DNA of 17,422 bases from Bacteroidales bacterium (GTDB lineage: Bacteria > Bacteroidota > Bacteroidia > Bacteroidales > Lentimicrobiaceae). Positions 1 to 8,175 of the stretch are shown in pieces. Position 1 is the first letter of the stretch. Every line of letters begins with the position of its first letter. The position numbers were made by a program, and so were the translations under genes. The notes beneath the pieces were generated by a model. That model ran no database searches. It had not been told where the DNA came from and saw only the letters and a program-made list of their open reading frames with translations. The stretch spans positions 1 to 17,422 of the forward strand of contig JADJEQ010000029.1 in the NCBI GenBank assembly GCA_016709025.1, given 5' to 3'.

Positions 1-450
1 ACTATTTTGGACTCAATTGATAGTGGAACAACCTGGTCTTCATTATCATGCGGTACATCCAATAGATTAAATTCAATTTACTTCACTGATTCCTAACGCA
101 TAGATTCATTTCTTAGGCGAACTTGGCACCATCCACAAAGCCTACCAACGGCGGCGGCCTTTGGAAAGGAAGAAACACTGGCAGGGAATCTGTTTTAAGT
201 GCATACTCCTAACCCATTTCGGTGAACACACCACAACTGAATATACGCTTTTGAGCAAATGCCAAAGCGCAACCCTGGCCATTTCAACCACCCTCGGCCA
301 AGGCAGTTACTACCGCTTGTCAATAAGCCACAACCCAGGCAAACAGCAGGTGCAATGGAATACCGCAGGCTCACCGGCGGCATTTACTTTACCGCTTTGC
401 AGGCCGGTAACCAGCCGTTTCTCTGCAAAAGTTGATAAAAAATACAATAG
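1..450 (+). pseudogene. 3' part of a T9SS-exported beta-propeller (YCF48/BNR-like) protein, frameshifted
   Basis: The first 31 codons read TILDSIDSGTTWSSLSCGTS, then NRLNSIYFTDS and a stop at 94-96. This is the usual repeat of Bacteroidetes photosystem-II-stability-factor-like (YCF48/BNR) propellers. In shifted frames the text continues as a further repeat (PTNGGGLWKGRNTG, about 140-186). A T9SS type A sorting domain follows: YPNPF (about 208-222), EHTTTEYTL, GKQQVQWNTAG (about 337-370), GIYFTALQAGNQP and FSAKVDKK, ending near the tag at 448-450. At least five frame changes are needed, so it is either a pseudogene or badly called sequence. The start lies outside the window. Such proteins are exported through the outer membrane and anchored at or released from the surface; the ligand is unknown. 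The propeller and sorting-domain assignment is fairly secure, the exact end is not. Confidence 0.6.
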
Positions 451-476
451 CCGGCCTTTTCTTTCTCCCTGGAGAA

Positions 477-507
477 TTTGCATTTGCTTATTCAAATTTT
501 ACCCTTG
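477..507 (+). promoter_or_regulatory. Bacteroidetes-type promoter for the BNR protein gene
   Basis: TTTG at 477-480 is followed after exactly 19 bases by TACCCTTG at 500-507, one mismatch from the Bacteroidetes -33/-7 consensus TTTG-N19-TAnnTTTG. The start codon of the next gene is at 531, giving a leader of about 15-20 bases. This is pattern matching only. Confidence 0.45.
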
Positions 508-530
508 CCAATTTAAACACCCATTGACAA

Positions 531-3137
531 TGAAAAAGATCGTTATACTTTCTGGCCATTCTTCTGTGCAGCGTGCTCTTTTCCTTTGGACAAGAATGCC
601 GCACAGCCTTTCAGGAAAACCCGGACAGGATAAAGCTCCTGACCAGATCAAAAGCCGCAAAGCCTTTAAAGGGCCGAATGGTTCTATAACCAGCAGGCAT
701 TCCCGTATGATACCATCCCCGCAATCCTATTTTACCAGAAAACACGCGAAATCCGGGGAAGCGAGAAGGCCACTGAATGAAAAGTTCTGATTTTACCACC
801 TGGATACCCAAGGGGTCGAATGGAATTAAAGCTACCACTAGAGTAAATCGTGGAGTAACTTCCAGGAAGGGTAAGAGCCGTTGCCATTCACCCAATGATC
901 CCTGACAGTTTATATAGGGTCGCCAACGGGCTTATGGAAACCACCGATGGCGGTGAAAACTGGCTGGATATTGGCCATGACCTTGGTTCACTCTCATTCG
1001 GGGCCATTGCCATTGATCCCAACAACCCGGATATCATCTATGCCGGTTCCGGAGAAGCCAATTTAGCACTTTGGTATGCCTTCCCCGGAAACGGGCTGTA
1101 TAAATCCACCGATGGAGGTCAAACCTGGATTGTGATCACGGATGGATTCGGTCCGGTAACCCATTTTAGTGATCTGCTCGTTAGTCCTTACAATTCAAAT
1201 GTAGTAATAGCTGCCATAGGCGGGGGAGCCATGTTTCTGATAACCCTTTATCAATGAAGGAATCTGGAAAGCGTTAATGGAGGAATAACCTGGAACAGGA
1301 CTTTAGAGGTGCTTGATGCATCCGATGTTGCATTCCATCCGACCTATCCTGATAAAGTGTACGCTGCAGCCGGGGGATCCATTGACACCCTTTCCTGCTT
1401 CTATATTTCATCCATCAGGATACATGGGGTCAAAGCAATGCAGGCTTTACGCTCCAATCTCGTTGGAGGAGAGTGCATTTTGATATTTCCCGATCAAACC
1501 CCGATATTATTTATTCCGTTATTTACGAAATCGATGCTGAATACAACAATCAGATCACCAGGGCTTTCAAATCGATGGATGGAGGAATCACCTGGTCTCA
1601 GATTTCAAACGGTACCAACCTGGGTATGTATGAAGTCACTGGTTCGACCAGGGCTGGTATGACCTCTGTATCGCGGTTGACCCTGAAGATCCGGATCTGT
1701 ATTGATTGGTAATATTGGAATTTCACAGACAAGTGAACGGGAACACTTTTCACCGGTAAGGCCATTTGGCAATGATCGTAATGGAAGCCTGGTTCATTAT
1801 GATTATCACAAACTGGTGTTTGCGCCATCAGATCCTGACTATTTATATATTGGATATGACGGGAGGTATTTACAAATCCACTGACAGAGGTTATACGGCC
1901 ACCTCAAAGAACCAGGGACTGGAGACCCTGCAGTTTTACGGGATTGCATCCCACCCCGATAGTTCAGCGATCATCATGGGAGGTATGCAGGATAATGGAA
2001 CTGCTATGACGCGTGATGGTGGTGCTGAATGGAATAGAGTACACGAAGGTGATGGGATGGAATGTTTCTTTGATTATTCAGATCCCGATAAAGTTTATTG
2101 CGGAACCCAATTTGGAGGCTTTTGCAGAGGGTACAATGGAGGTGAATGGTTTGCGCTTGTAAAGTCTTTCAATGGAGCCTGGATCACACCCATCTTTATG
2201 CATCCGGCCCAAAGTAATATCATCTATGCTGCCAGTAAACACTTATACAAATCAACCGATTGGGGCCAGACATTTACGTTTCAGGCAACCTGGATTTCAC
2301 CGGTCAACATTAACACGATGGCCCAAAGCAAGGTAAATCCAGTCACCTGATTTTGGAACCGGCGTGGACAGTTTTGTCTATGACACTGTGTTTCTTGTTA
2401 AAATATCGACCGATGAAGGGGTAAACTGGACAGATGTAACTGCGAATATTCCGGTGAAACCCGTTATATTTCAAGAGTGGCAACCGATCCTCTGGATGCC
2501 AATACCATGTATGTGCTCCGAACAGGATTTTCGCCCGGAAATAAAGTCTGAAAAACCACCGACCTTAGGCTGACCTGGGCAAATATTTCAGGTGATTTAC
2601 CCGACCTGCCCTGCAGCGACCTCTTTATTGACCCTGAAAATACCAGGTCGCTTATATGTTGCAAACGATATTGGGGTGTATTACTCCGCCGACGCAGGCA
2701 ATACCTGGACATATGCCAGCGAAGGTATGCCGTTTGTACCTGCCATGGACTTTGACTATGTAAAAATTGATACAGTCCGGTACCAGGGTTTGGAACACAC
2801 GGCCGCTCCATCTACGAAACAAAACTGAACTCAAGCCTTGGCATACCGGAAGCCGGTTCCGGTCAGGCAACCACTGCATTTGGACTGGTACGGACTTATC
2901 CGAATCCGGAACAATTCAACTACAACCATTGAATATGAATTACTCAGCACGGAATGGGTTAAACTAATGATATACAACCACTTCGGTCAGCAACTAGAGG
3001 TGCTGGTAAACATACAACAGGCTAAAGGCGCGCATAAGATAGCCTGGGATTCAGCAGACTTGCCGGCCGGAATTTACTATTGCCAATTACGGGCCGGAAA
3101 TCAATTGATTTCAAAGAAAATCATAAAAATAAATTAA
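531..3137 (+). pseudogene. Secreted BNR/sortilin-like beta-propeller protein with T9SS sorting domain, about ten frameshifts
   Basis: The start ATG at 531 begins a signal peptide (MKKIVIL, then in the next frame AILLCSVLFSFGQ). Across several frames the sequence keeps the order of the Bacteroidetes VPS10/BNR (Asp-box) family: GRVRAVAIHP (about 865-892), LMETTDGGENW, YKSTDGGQTW, MDGGITW, HWFDQGWYDLCIAVDPEDPD (about 1633-1695), VHYDYHKLVFAP, GGIYKSTDRG, GGMQDNGT (about 1978-2000), YYSADAGNTW and GTHGRSIYE (about 2790-2818). The end is a T9SS type A domain from YPNP (about 2899) through GIYYCQLRAGNQL to KKIIKIN and the stop at 3135-3137. Restored length is about 870 residues, normal for the family. 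Large in-frame stretches are 895-1257, 1766-2350 and 2838-3137. Frame changes are all small indels and key motifs survive, which favours sequence error over decay. It is probably a surface or secreted binding or hydrolytic propeller of unknown substrate. Confidence 0.72.
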
Positions 3138-3252
3138 CCCGCGCAGGGCCGGGTAAATCCGGATCGAATCCGCATTCTGGGGTTACTTACCAAAGCAGAG
3201 CAACACGCAATATTTTAATATTTACCAACCTGTAACTTTAATAATTCCGGAA

Positions 3253-3884
3253 ATGAAAAGGTTAATCCCGGTTCACTGGTCAATGCTGAACGGTTTGTTT
3301 CTGATGCTGTTATGCAGTTGCATGAATCATGAAAACAGGCTGATTGCGCAGGAAACAGGCAGTTTTACCGATCCGCGTGACGGGAAGGTCTATAAAACAG
3401 TTAAAACCGGTGACCAATGGATCATGGCTGAAAACTTCGCCTTCAAACCGGATCAGGGAAACTATTGGGCTTATAACAACGACCCGGCCAATGCGGCCAT
3501 TTTCGGTTACCTCTACGACTGGGAAACAGCCAATAAAATTGCCCCGGCAGGCTGGCATCTGCCATCGGAAAAAGAATGGAAAACCTTCCGGAAATCCATG
3601 GGTGCAGGATGGGATACCTGGAGTACCATGAAAAGGTCTATAAACAAATGGTTGCGGATGGCAGCAGCGGTTTCAATGCTTTGTTCGGGGGTGCCTATAT
3701 CATCTCAGACAAAGAGTTCAGGGGCCTGAATGAGGTAGCATACTTCTGGAGTTCTACCCGTGCAAGCGACGGACAGCCGGTGAATTACATATTGGAACGT
3801 GAAAGTGGTGAGGCTTTCATTACATCCTATGCAGATCCGAAAGGCGGAAAAAGTGTCCGCTATTTTAAGGACAAGAAAGAATGA
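3253..3884 (+). CDS. FISUMP-domain lipoprotein (Fibrobacter succinogenes major paralogous domain), one frameshift
   Basis: The N-terminus from 3253 has a hydrophobic stretch ending LMLLCSC, a plausible lipobox, so the protein is probably an outer-membrane or surface lipoprotein. The body matches the FISUMP family: FTDPRDGKVYKTVKTGDQW, MAENFAFKP, NYWAYNNDPANA, GYLYDWETANKIAPAGWHLP and SEKEW, then in another frame VYKQMVADGSSGFNALFGG, YFWSSTRASDGQP and ADPKGGKSVRYFKD. The frame moves between about 3600 and 3640; one missing base would join the halves (ORF from 3253 stops near 3729, the second frame runs to 3884). Restored length is about 210 residues, usual for single-domain members. The function of the domain is not known. 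A TAACTTTA box at 3233-3240 sits just upstream and may be its -7 element, but no clear -33 box is present. It is probably a working gene with one sequence error. Confidence 0.78.
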
Positions 3885-3885
3885 C

Positions 3886-3927
3886 GAATGTAGAATGTAG
3901 AATGTAGAATGTAGAATGTAGAATGAC
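3886..3927 (+). repeat. Heptamer tandem repeat (GAATGTA), about six units
   Basis: Five exact GAATGTA units plus a sixth variant (GAATGAC) begin two bases after the FISUMP stop codon. This is the first of several 7-8-bp tandem families that fill the gap up to the LytTR gene. Confidence 0.95.
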
Positions 3928-3928
3928 G

Positions 3929-3973
3929 CCCTTCGACTTGGTTCGACAAGTGCTCACCAACCGCCGCTCAGGG
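3929..3973. repeat. Interspersed intergenic element of CCCTTCGACTT...GCTCAGGG type
   Basis: The stretch starts CCCTTCGACTTGG, contains CTTG-gttcga-CAAG, and ends CGCTCAGGG. The outer CCCT and AGGG ends are complementary. Similar CCCTTCGAC...GCTCAGGGTGACAAT elements are, to my recollection, dispersed repeats in many bacterial genomes, but I could not check this. Confidence 0.5.
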
Positions 3974-3982
3974 TAACAATGA

Positions 3983-4199
3983 GAATGACGAATTGATAAT
4001 TCACTGGCAGACTTGTGGAATGAAGCTAAGCTTTTAATCTGCTAATTACCGAATCTGCTAATCTGCTAATCAGAAACTTCCTGCTTAATACTGAATACTG
4101 ATTTTTTTTGAACGAATGCCTTCTCACTCACTACTCACTACTCACTACTCATTTCTTACTTCTTTCTTGACTTCCGACCTCCGACTTCCGACCTCCGAA
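3983..4199 (+). repeat. Composite intergenic repeat, copy A
   Basis: Copy A runs from GAATGACGAATTGATAATTC through TTTTTTTGAACGAATGCC, CTCACTACTCACTACTCA and CGACCTCCGACTTCCGACC. The same order of blocks returns in copy B (4236-4429), with small gaps and substitutions. Inside are heptamer tracts CTACTCA (about 4131-4152) and CCGACYT (about 4172-4198), plus octamers TCTGCTAA (about 4035-4070). Confidence 0.85.
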
Positions 4200-4235
4200 T
4201 CCTTTGAATTACGAATGACGAGTGACGAGGAGAGA

Positions 4236-4429
4236 GAGTGACGAATTGGCAATTCACTGGCAGGCCTGTGGAATGAAGCTAAATTCTCATCTGCTGATCA
4301 GATAATAAGAAACAACCTACTGAATCCTGATTTTTTTGAACGAATGCCTTCTCACTACTCACTACTCACTACTCATTTCTTACTTCATACTCTTGACTTC
4401 CGACCTCTGACCTCCGACCTCCGACTTCC
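4236..4429 (+). repeat. Composite intergenic repeat, copy B
   Basis: Copy B is a second, slightly shorter version of 3983-4199: GAGTGACGAATTGGCAATTC, GGAATGAAGCTAA, TTTTTTTGAACGAATGCC, the CTACTCA tract and the CCGACCT tract. The offset between copies is about 253 bp. It is followed at 4435-4460 by another short family (TTGAATC, about three units). Confidence 0.85.
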
Positions 4430-4514
4430 AAATATTTGAATCTTGAATCCTTGAATCTTGCAGAGCGCAGCGGAGTCCCATCTTTTCGGCGGGGAATCCT
4501 GAATCCCTGATTCC

Positions 4515-4584
4515 CGCGTTCGTTTATCCAAACCCTACGTTCGTTTATCTCTTTCATTTCTGCCTTTCTGCTGCACTAACTTTA
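4515..4584 (+). promoter_or_regulatory. Putative LytTR-type operator with promoter box, copy 1
   Basis: CGTTCGTTTATC occurs at 4517-4528 and again at 4538-4549, a period of exactly 21 bp. The second half-site in context, TACGTTCGT (4536-4544), fits the published LytTR half-site consensus [TA][AC][CA]GTTN[AG][TG]; the first (CGCGTTCGT) fits its core. A TAACTTTA box at 4577-4584 resembles the Bacteroidetes -7 element TAnnTTTG and lies 39 bp after the start of the second repeat. No -33 TTTG is visible, as might be expected of an activator-dependent promoter. The region is about 88% identical to 7929-8008. Function is inferred. Confidence 0.45.
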
Positions 4585-4641
4585 TGCATTCAGCAATCCC
4601 GGCAACGGCAAATTATCAATTAGCAGATTGAAAAAATCCCC

Positions 4642-4725
4642 ATGAAAACCCTGACATTTATTTTTTGCATCTTTTGCCAACTGCCAATGCCCTTTGCCAA
4701 CTGCCAACTGCCATTGAACTCCTGA
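4642..4725 (+). other. Short ORF with signal-peptide-like start running into repeats
   Basis: ATG at 4642 begins MKTLTFIFCIFCQLPMPF and reads into the AACTGCC repeats, stopping at 4723-4725 after 27 codons. The first 11 residues look like the start of a Bacteroidetes signal peptide, and the ATG lies about 58 bases after the TAACTTTA box. It may be the 5' remnant of a lost exported-protein gene, or chance. Confidence 0.25.
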
Positions 4726-4828
4726 ACATTTGAACCTGAAATCCTGTGGCTTCGATACATTTTGCGAATCTTAATTAGATTATTTATCAAGATAACTGAA
4801 CCTTGCAAAACACTTCTGCCAACCAGAC

Positions 4829-5013
4829 CAACTGCCAACTTTCTTTGAACTCTTGAACCTTTGAACCCTTGAACTCTTGAACCTTTAAACTTTTTACTTT
4901 CTTTGCCAACTGCCAACTGCCAACTGCCAACTTTCTTTGAACTCTTGAACCTTTGAACCCTTGAACTCTTGAACCTTTAAACTTTTTACTTTCTTTTGCC
5001 AACTGCCAACTGC
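4829..5013 (+). repeat. 92-bp near-perfect tandem duplication built from octamers and heptamers
   Basis: The unit 4829-4920 is repeated at 4921-5013 with a single extra T as the only difference seen. Each unit contains TTGAACYY-type octamers (six in a row), ACTTTTTACTTTCTTT, and AACTGCC heptamers. Further AACTGCC units occur at 4677-4713 and 4998-5020. The block ends about 70 bases before the LytTR start codon. Confidence 0.93.
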
Positions 5014-5088
5014 CTATTGCCAACTTTAATAATAAACTTGCATTTCACCATGAACTTCACTAAATTTGAGGAAGTTAACAACGAAAAC

Positions 5089-5841
5089 ATGCTTCGGACT
5101 CTCATCATCGATGACGAAACTCCAGTGCGCGAAGCTATCGGCAAGCTATTGGTTATGCATTGCCCCCAGGTGAAAATAGTTGGCGAAGCCGGAAGTGTGG
5201 AAGGCGGGCTTAAGCTTATTGCAAACCTTCGTCCCAATCTGGTCTTGCTTGATATCAGTTTGGGTGACGGCTCCGGGTTTGATCTTCTCCGCCAGGTTGA
5301 AACGATCGATTTCAAAGTGATTTTCATCACCGCCTATGAAAAATATGCAGTTCAGGCTTTCAAATTCGCTGCTGTCGATTTTCTACTCAAACCTATCAAT
5401 CCAGAAGAACTTGCCTATGCAGTAAAATGTGCCGAGATGCTTGTGCAGGAGCATTTCAATACGCAGTTGCAGGCGCTGGAAGAAAACCTCCGGACAGATA
5501 TACGCCAGAAAAAGAAAGTGGTGCTTAGAACGCTCGAGAACATTTTCCTGGTCGATATGCACGACATTACCTATTGCGAGTCCGACGGCTGCTATACCAC
5601 GATCCACATGGTTGATGGTGAGCATATCATGGTGTCGCGCACACTCCATGAGTTCGACCTGATGCTGAGTGAACAGGGCTTTTACCGCGTGCACAAATCA
5701 TACCTCATCAACCTTCTGCATATCAAGCGCTTTGAAAAACAGGACGGCGGAAATATTATATTGAACGACAATCACAAAGTACCGGTGGCATCGCGCAAAC
5801 GGGAAGAACTGATGTCGCTTTTTGACAAACTGGCAGAATAA
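5089..5841 (+). CDS. LytTR-family response regulator
   Basis: A CheY-like receiver occupies residues 1-120: acidic pair D8-D9 (LIIDDE), phospho-acceptor D55 (LVLLDISLGDGSG), T81 (FITAY) and K101 (LLKPI). A LytTR DNA-binding domain follows from about residue 145, with IFLVDMHDITYCESDGCYT, RTLHEFD, GFYRVHKSYLINLLHI and VPVASRKREEL. The length of 250 residues is standard. I chose the ATG at 5089 because MLRTLIIDDE is the usual start and GAGGAAG lies upstream at 5068-5074; the ATG at 5050 is an alternative, and 4996 would fall in the repeats. The protein should be phosphorylated by the kinase encoded 31 bases downstream and act on promoters with 21-22-bp-spaced direct repeats. A weak -7-like box TAAACTTG is at 5033-5040. 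The gene is intact. Confidence 0.93.
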   Translation: MLRTLIIDDETPVREAIGKLLVMHCPQVKIVGEAGSVEGGLKLIANLRPNLVLLDISLGDGSGFDLLRQVETIDFKVIFITAYEKYAVQAFKFAAVDFLLKPINPEELAYAVKCAEMLVQEHFNTQLQALEENLRTDIRQKKKVVLRTLENIFLVDMHDITYCESDGCYTTIHMVDGEHIMVSRTLHEFDLMLSEQGFYRVHKSYLINLLHIKRFEKQDGGNIILNDNHKVPVASRKREELMSLFDKLAE

Positions 5842-5872
5842 TTTCACGATTGCACTTTTCAAAATTGAAGCA

Positions 5873-7871
5873 GTGAATGGTATTCTTCTTGCTTTATTCA
5901 TAATCTTCTCTGGCTGCTGCGTCACGGCCCAGATCCCTACCCGTATATACCCTAAAGTTATTGATAGCCTGTATCATAGGTTAAATACTGCCAAAACAAC
6001 CGATAGAGTGGCTGTACTAAACGAATTAGCCCTCTACCTGGCTCCCCGTTATTACGACTCAAGCCTGAAGTATGCCATCGAAGCACGGACTCTTGCGAAG
6101 AAACTCAATTATGAGAAAGGAAAAGGAGTGGCATTATTTAACATCGGAAACAACTATTATTTCAGGCTGGATGCCAAAAAGTCAATGACTTATTACCTTG
6201 ATGCATTAATGATATTGGAAGACCTGGAACCTTCACAGGAACTGGGAAATTTATACTACCAGGTTGCGACTTTTACAAACGTACCTAAAAATTGCAGAAA
6301 AGCAATGCAGGTATTTAAAAAACTTCACAATCAGAAATCGGAAGACTTTGTCAGGATGCAAATGTTAACACTCCTTAGTGATATAGGTTATGATTCTGTC
6401 ATATTTCTTGGAAAAAAACCTTGAGTATTTCAGGAAATCAGGAAACAAGCTTGGAGTTTATACTTCCCTATTGCAGATAGCGAATGCTTGTTTTTACACA
6501 AGAAGGCCGGAGGGTTTGGAATATGCGCACGAAGCGCAGGCGCTTGCTGAAGAATTTGGCGATGATTGGATGATAGCCAACGCTTTGCATAAAGTGGTGA
6601 ATTACAATAAAAATGTTTTCAAGTACCCGGAATATAGAACCAATCTCAAACTTGCCGAAGCAGACCTGCAGCGCGCCAGGGAAATACTGGTCAAATCCGA
6701 ATTGCCATACAGGCACCGTTTGCTGAGTGAAACCTACAGGGAAATTGGAGAACTGCGCTGGGGAGCCGGCGACACAAATACAGCAATCCATTATACTTCT
6801 TTGGGTATCGCTACTGTTGATACTTTTTTGAGGAGCATGGATACTATCACGTTTCCCGAAACGGAATCCAAATATGGCTGGTACACCAGCGATCATGTCA
6901 ACATGGCATACTCATATACGGCATTGAGTACAATCAACGCAGTTAAGGGTAATTACAAAGCTGCGCTTGAGAACCAGTTAAAGCGAGATTCCCTTTATAA
7001 TCTGGAAATGACTGCATTCTCTGAAAAGCAATTTATTATCATGCAGGTTACCTATGAGGACGAGAAAAAACGAAACCGTATTTATCAGTTAAGGAGGGAA
7101 GAAGAAATTCATCAGGCCAGACAATCGCATACAATCCTATTGGTTTTGCTGATTGGAGGGGCCATACTTATCACTCTTCTTGCCGTCTTGTTCTTCATCC
7201 AGCGCCGAAGGTTCCAATCAGAGCAGAAAACGATGGAACTTGAACAAAAGTTGCTCCGGTCCCAGATGAACCCTCATTTCCTGTTCAATGCCCTCACGGG
7301 GATACAGAACTTTATCCTTACCCAGAAGCCTGATCAGGCAAGCATCTACCTGTCGAAATTTGCTAACCTTGTGAGGAATATTCTTGACAACTCGGTGGAA
7401 GAATTTGTCACGCTCGAAAAGGAAATCAGTACCATTGAGAATTACCTGGAACTACAAAAGGTTCGCTATGCCGGAAAGTTTGATTACCGCATCACCGTTA
7501 CCGATGCAATTGACCCCGAGGAAATGATGATACCGCCTATGCTGGCACAGCCTTTTATTGAGAACTCCATTGAGCACGGTATCAAGCACCGCGAAACTCC
7601 CGGGCATCTCGATATCCGCTTCAGCCTGCAGGATCACACTCTCATTTTCGAGGTGGAAGACGATGGCGTTGGCAGGCAGAAAGCCCGCGAAATCAGCATT
7701 CAGAGTGAGTCAGCACACCGGAGCATGGCCACTTCGCTCACCCGCGACCGGCTGGTTATACTAAACCGCAAACATCATAAAAAAATCATCCTCGAAATCA
7801 CCGACCTTAAAAATGCACAGGGTGAGGCCGGCGGCACCAGCGTCAAGTTCGGAATACCCGTGAACCTGTAG
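5873..7871 (+). CDS. TPR-containing sensor histidine kinase, LytS/His_kinase (PF06580) type, one frameshift
   Basis: The first segment (to a stop at 6422-6424) and the second (frame from 6390 to 7871) form one protein of about 666 residues. It has a signal peptide (GILLALFIIFSGCCVTAQ) and a periplasmic region of TPR-like helices (SSLKYAIEARTLAKKLNYEKG, EGLEYAHEAQALAEEFGD). A charged coiled coil leads to one membrane helix (LLVLLIGGAILITLLAVLFF, about 7140-7195), then the His_kinase domain with QMNPHFLFNAL (His at 7275-7277). The ATPase has FIENSIEHGIKH (about 7553-7588) and EDDGVGRQKA. There is no ATG at the front; GTG at 5873 places the signal peptide correctly, while TTG 5822 would overlap the regulator. 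The frames join if one base is removed near 6390-6418, for example in the run of seven A at 6412-6418. It pairs with the LytTR regulator; the signal sensed is unknown. Confidence 0.87.
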
Positions 7872-7914
7872 TCATTTACACTGTTCACAAAAACTCTGGT
7901 CCGCAGGAACTCAG

Positions 7915-8003
7915 CGTTCTTTTGTCCATTCCCTGCGTTCGTTTACCCAAACCCTACGTTCGTTTATCTCTTTCATTTCTGCTTTTCCGGTGAACTAACT
8001 TTA
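7915..8003 (+). promoter_or_regulatory. Putative LytTR-type operator with promoter box, copy 2
   Basis: Three repeats start at 7915 (CGTTCTTTTGTC), 7936 (CGTTCGTTTACC) and 7957 (CGTTCGTTTATC), each exactly 21 bp apart and so on one face of the helix. TACGTTCGT at 7955-7963 matches the LytTR half-site consensus. A TAACTTTA box at 7996-8003 is 39 bp after the start of the last repeat, the same distance as in copy 1. The beta-helix gene starts 172 bases further on, and the histidine kinase ends 43 bases upstream. The rest of 7872-8175 shows nothing else recognisable. Confidence 0.5.
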
Positions 8004-8175
8004 TATGCTAACAATAGAGGATGGCGGCATTGGAATTCCTTTGCTATAAAAATCTGTGTAACCTGCCGGCTCAATCCTGAAACTACCCGATAGAAATTTA
8101 AAGAGAAGTATATAACTACCCATTGATCGAACAATAGTTAACCCATTTTCAATTACACCTTTTAAGAACTATCCT

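Noticed and set aside
161..790. A 209-residue plus-strand protein
   Set aside because: It joins a shifted T9SS tail, a promoter region and the out-of-frame start of the next gene. The natural units are 1-450 and 531-3137.
531..3137. Programmed frameshifting or an alternative decoding system
   Set aside because: The shifts occur at many unrelated sites with no common slippery sequence, while neighbouring long genes such as the protease need none. Sequence error or decay is simpler.
3886..5020. CRISPR array
   Set aside because: The repeat units are 7-8 bp and follow each other without unique spacers; there are no 25-40-bp repeats and no cas genes nearby.
5033..5040. TAAACTTG as the promoter of the regulator operon
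   Set aside because: It has one mismatch to the -7 consensus and no TTTG at the right spacing, so it is mentioned in the gene entry but not listed as a feature.
4369..5330. Minus-strand open frames with SWQLA and KFKGSRVQ repeats
   Set aside because: They are translations of the tandem repeats or shadows of the LytTR gene, with no start context or domain. A 7- or 8-bp period stays open in several frames by chance.
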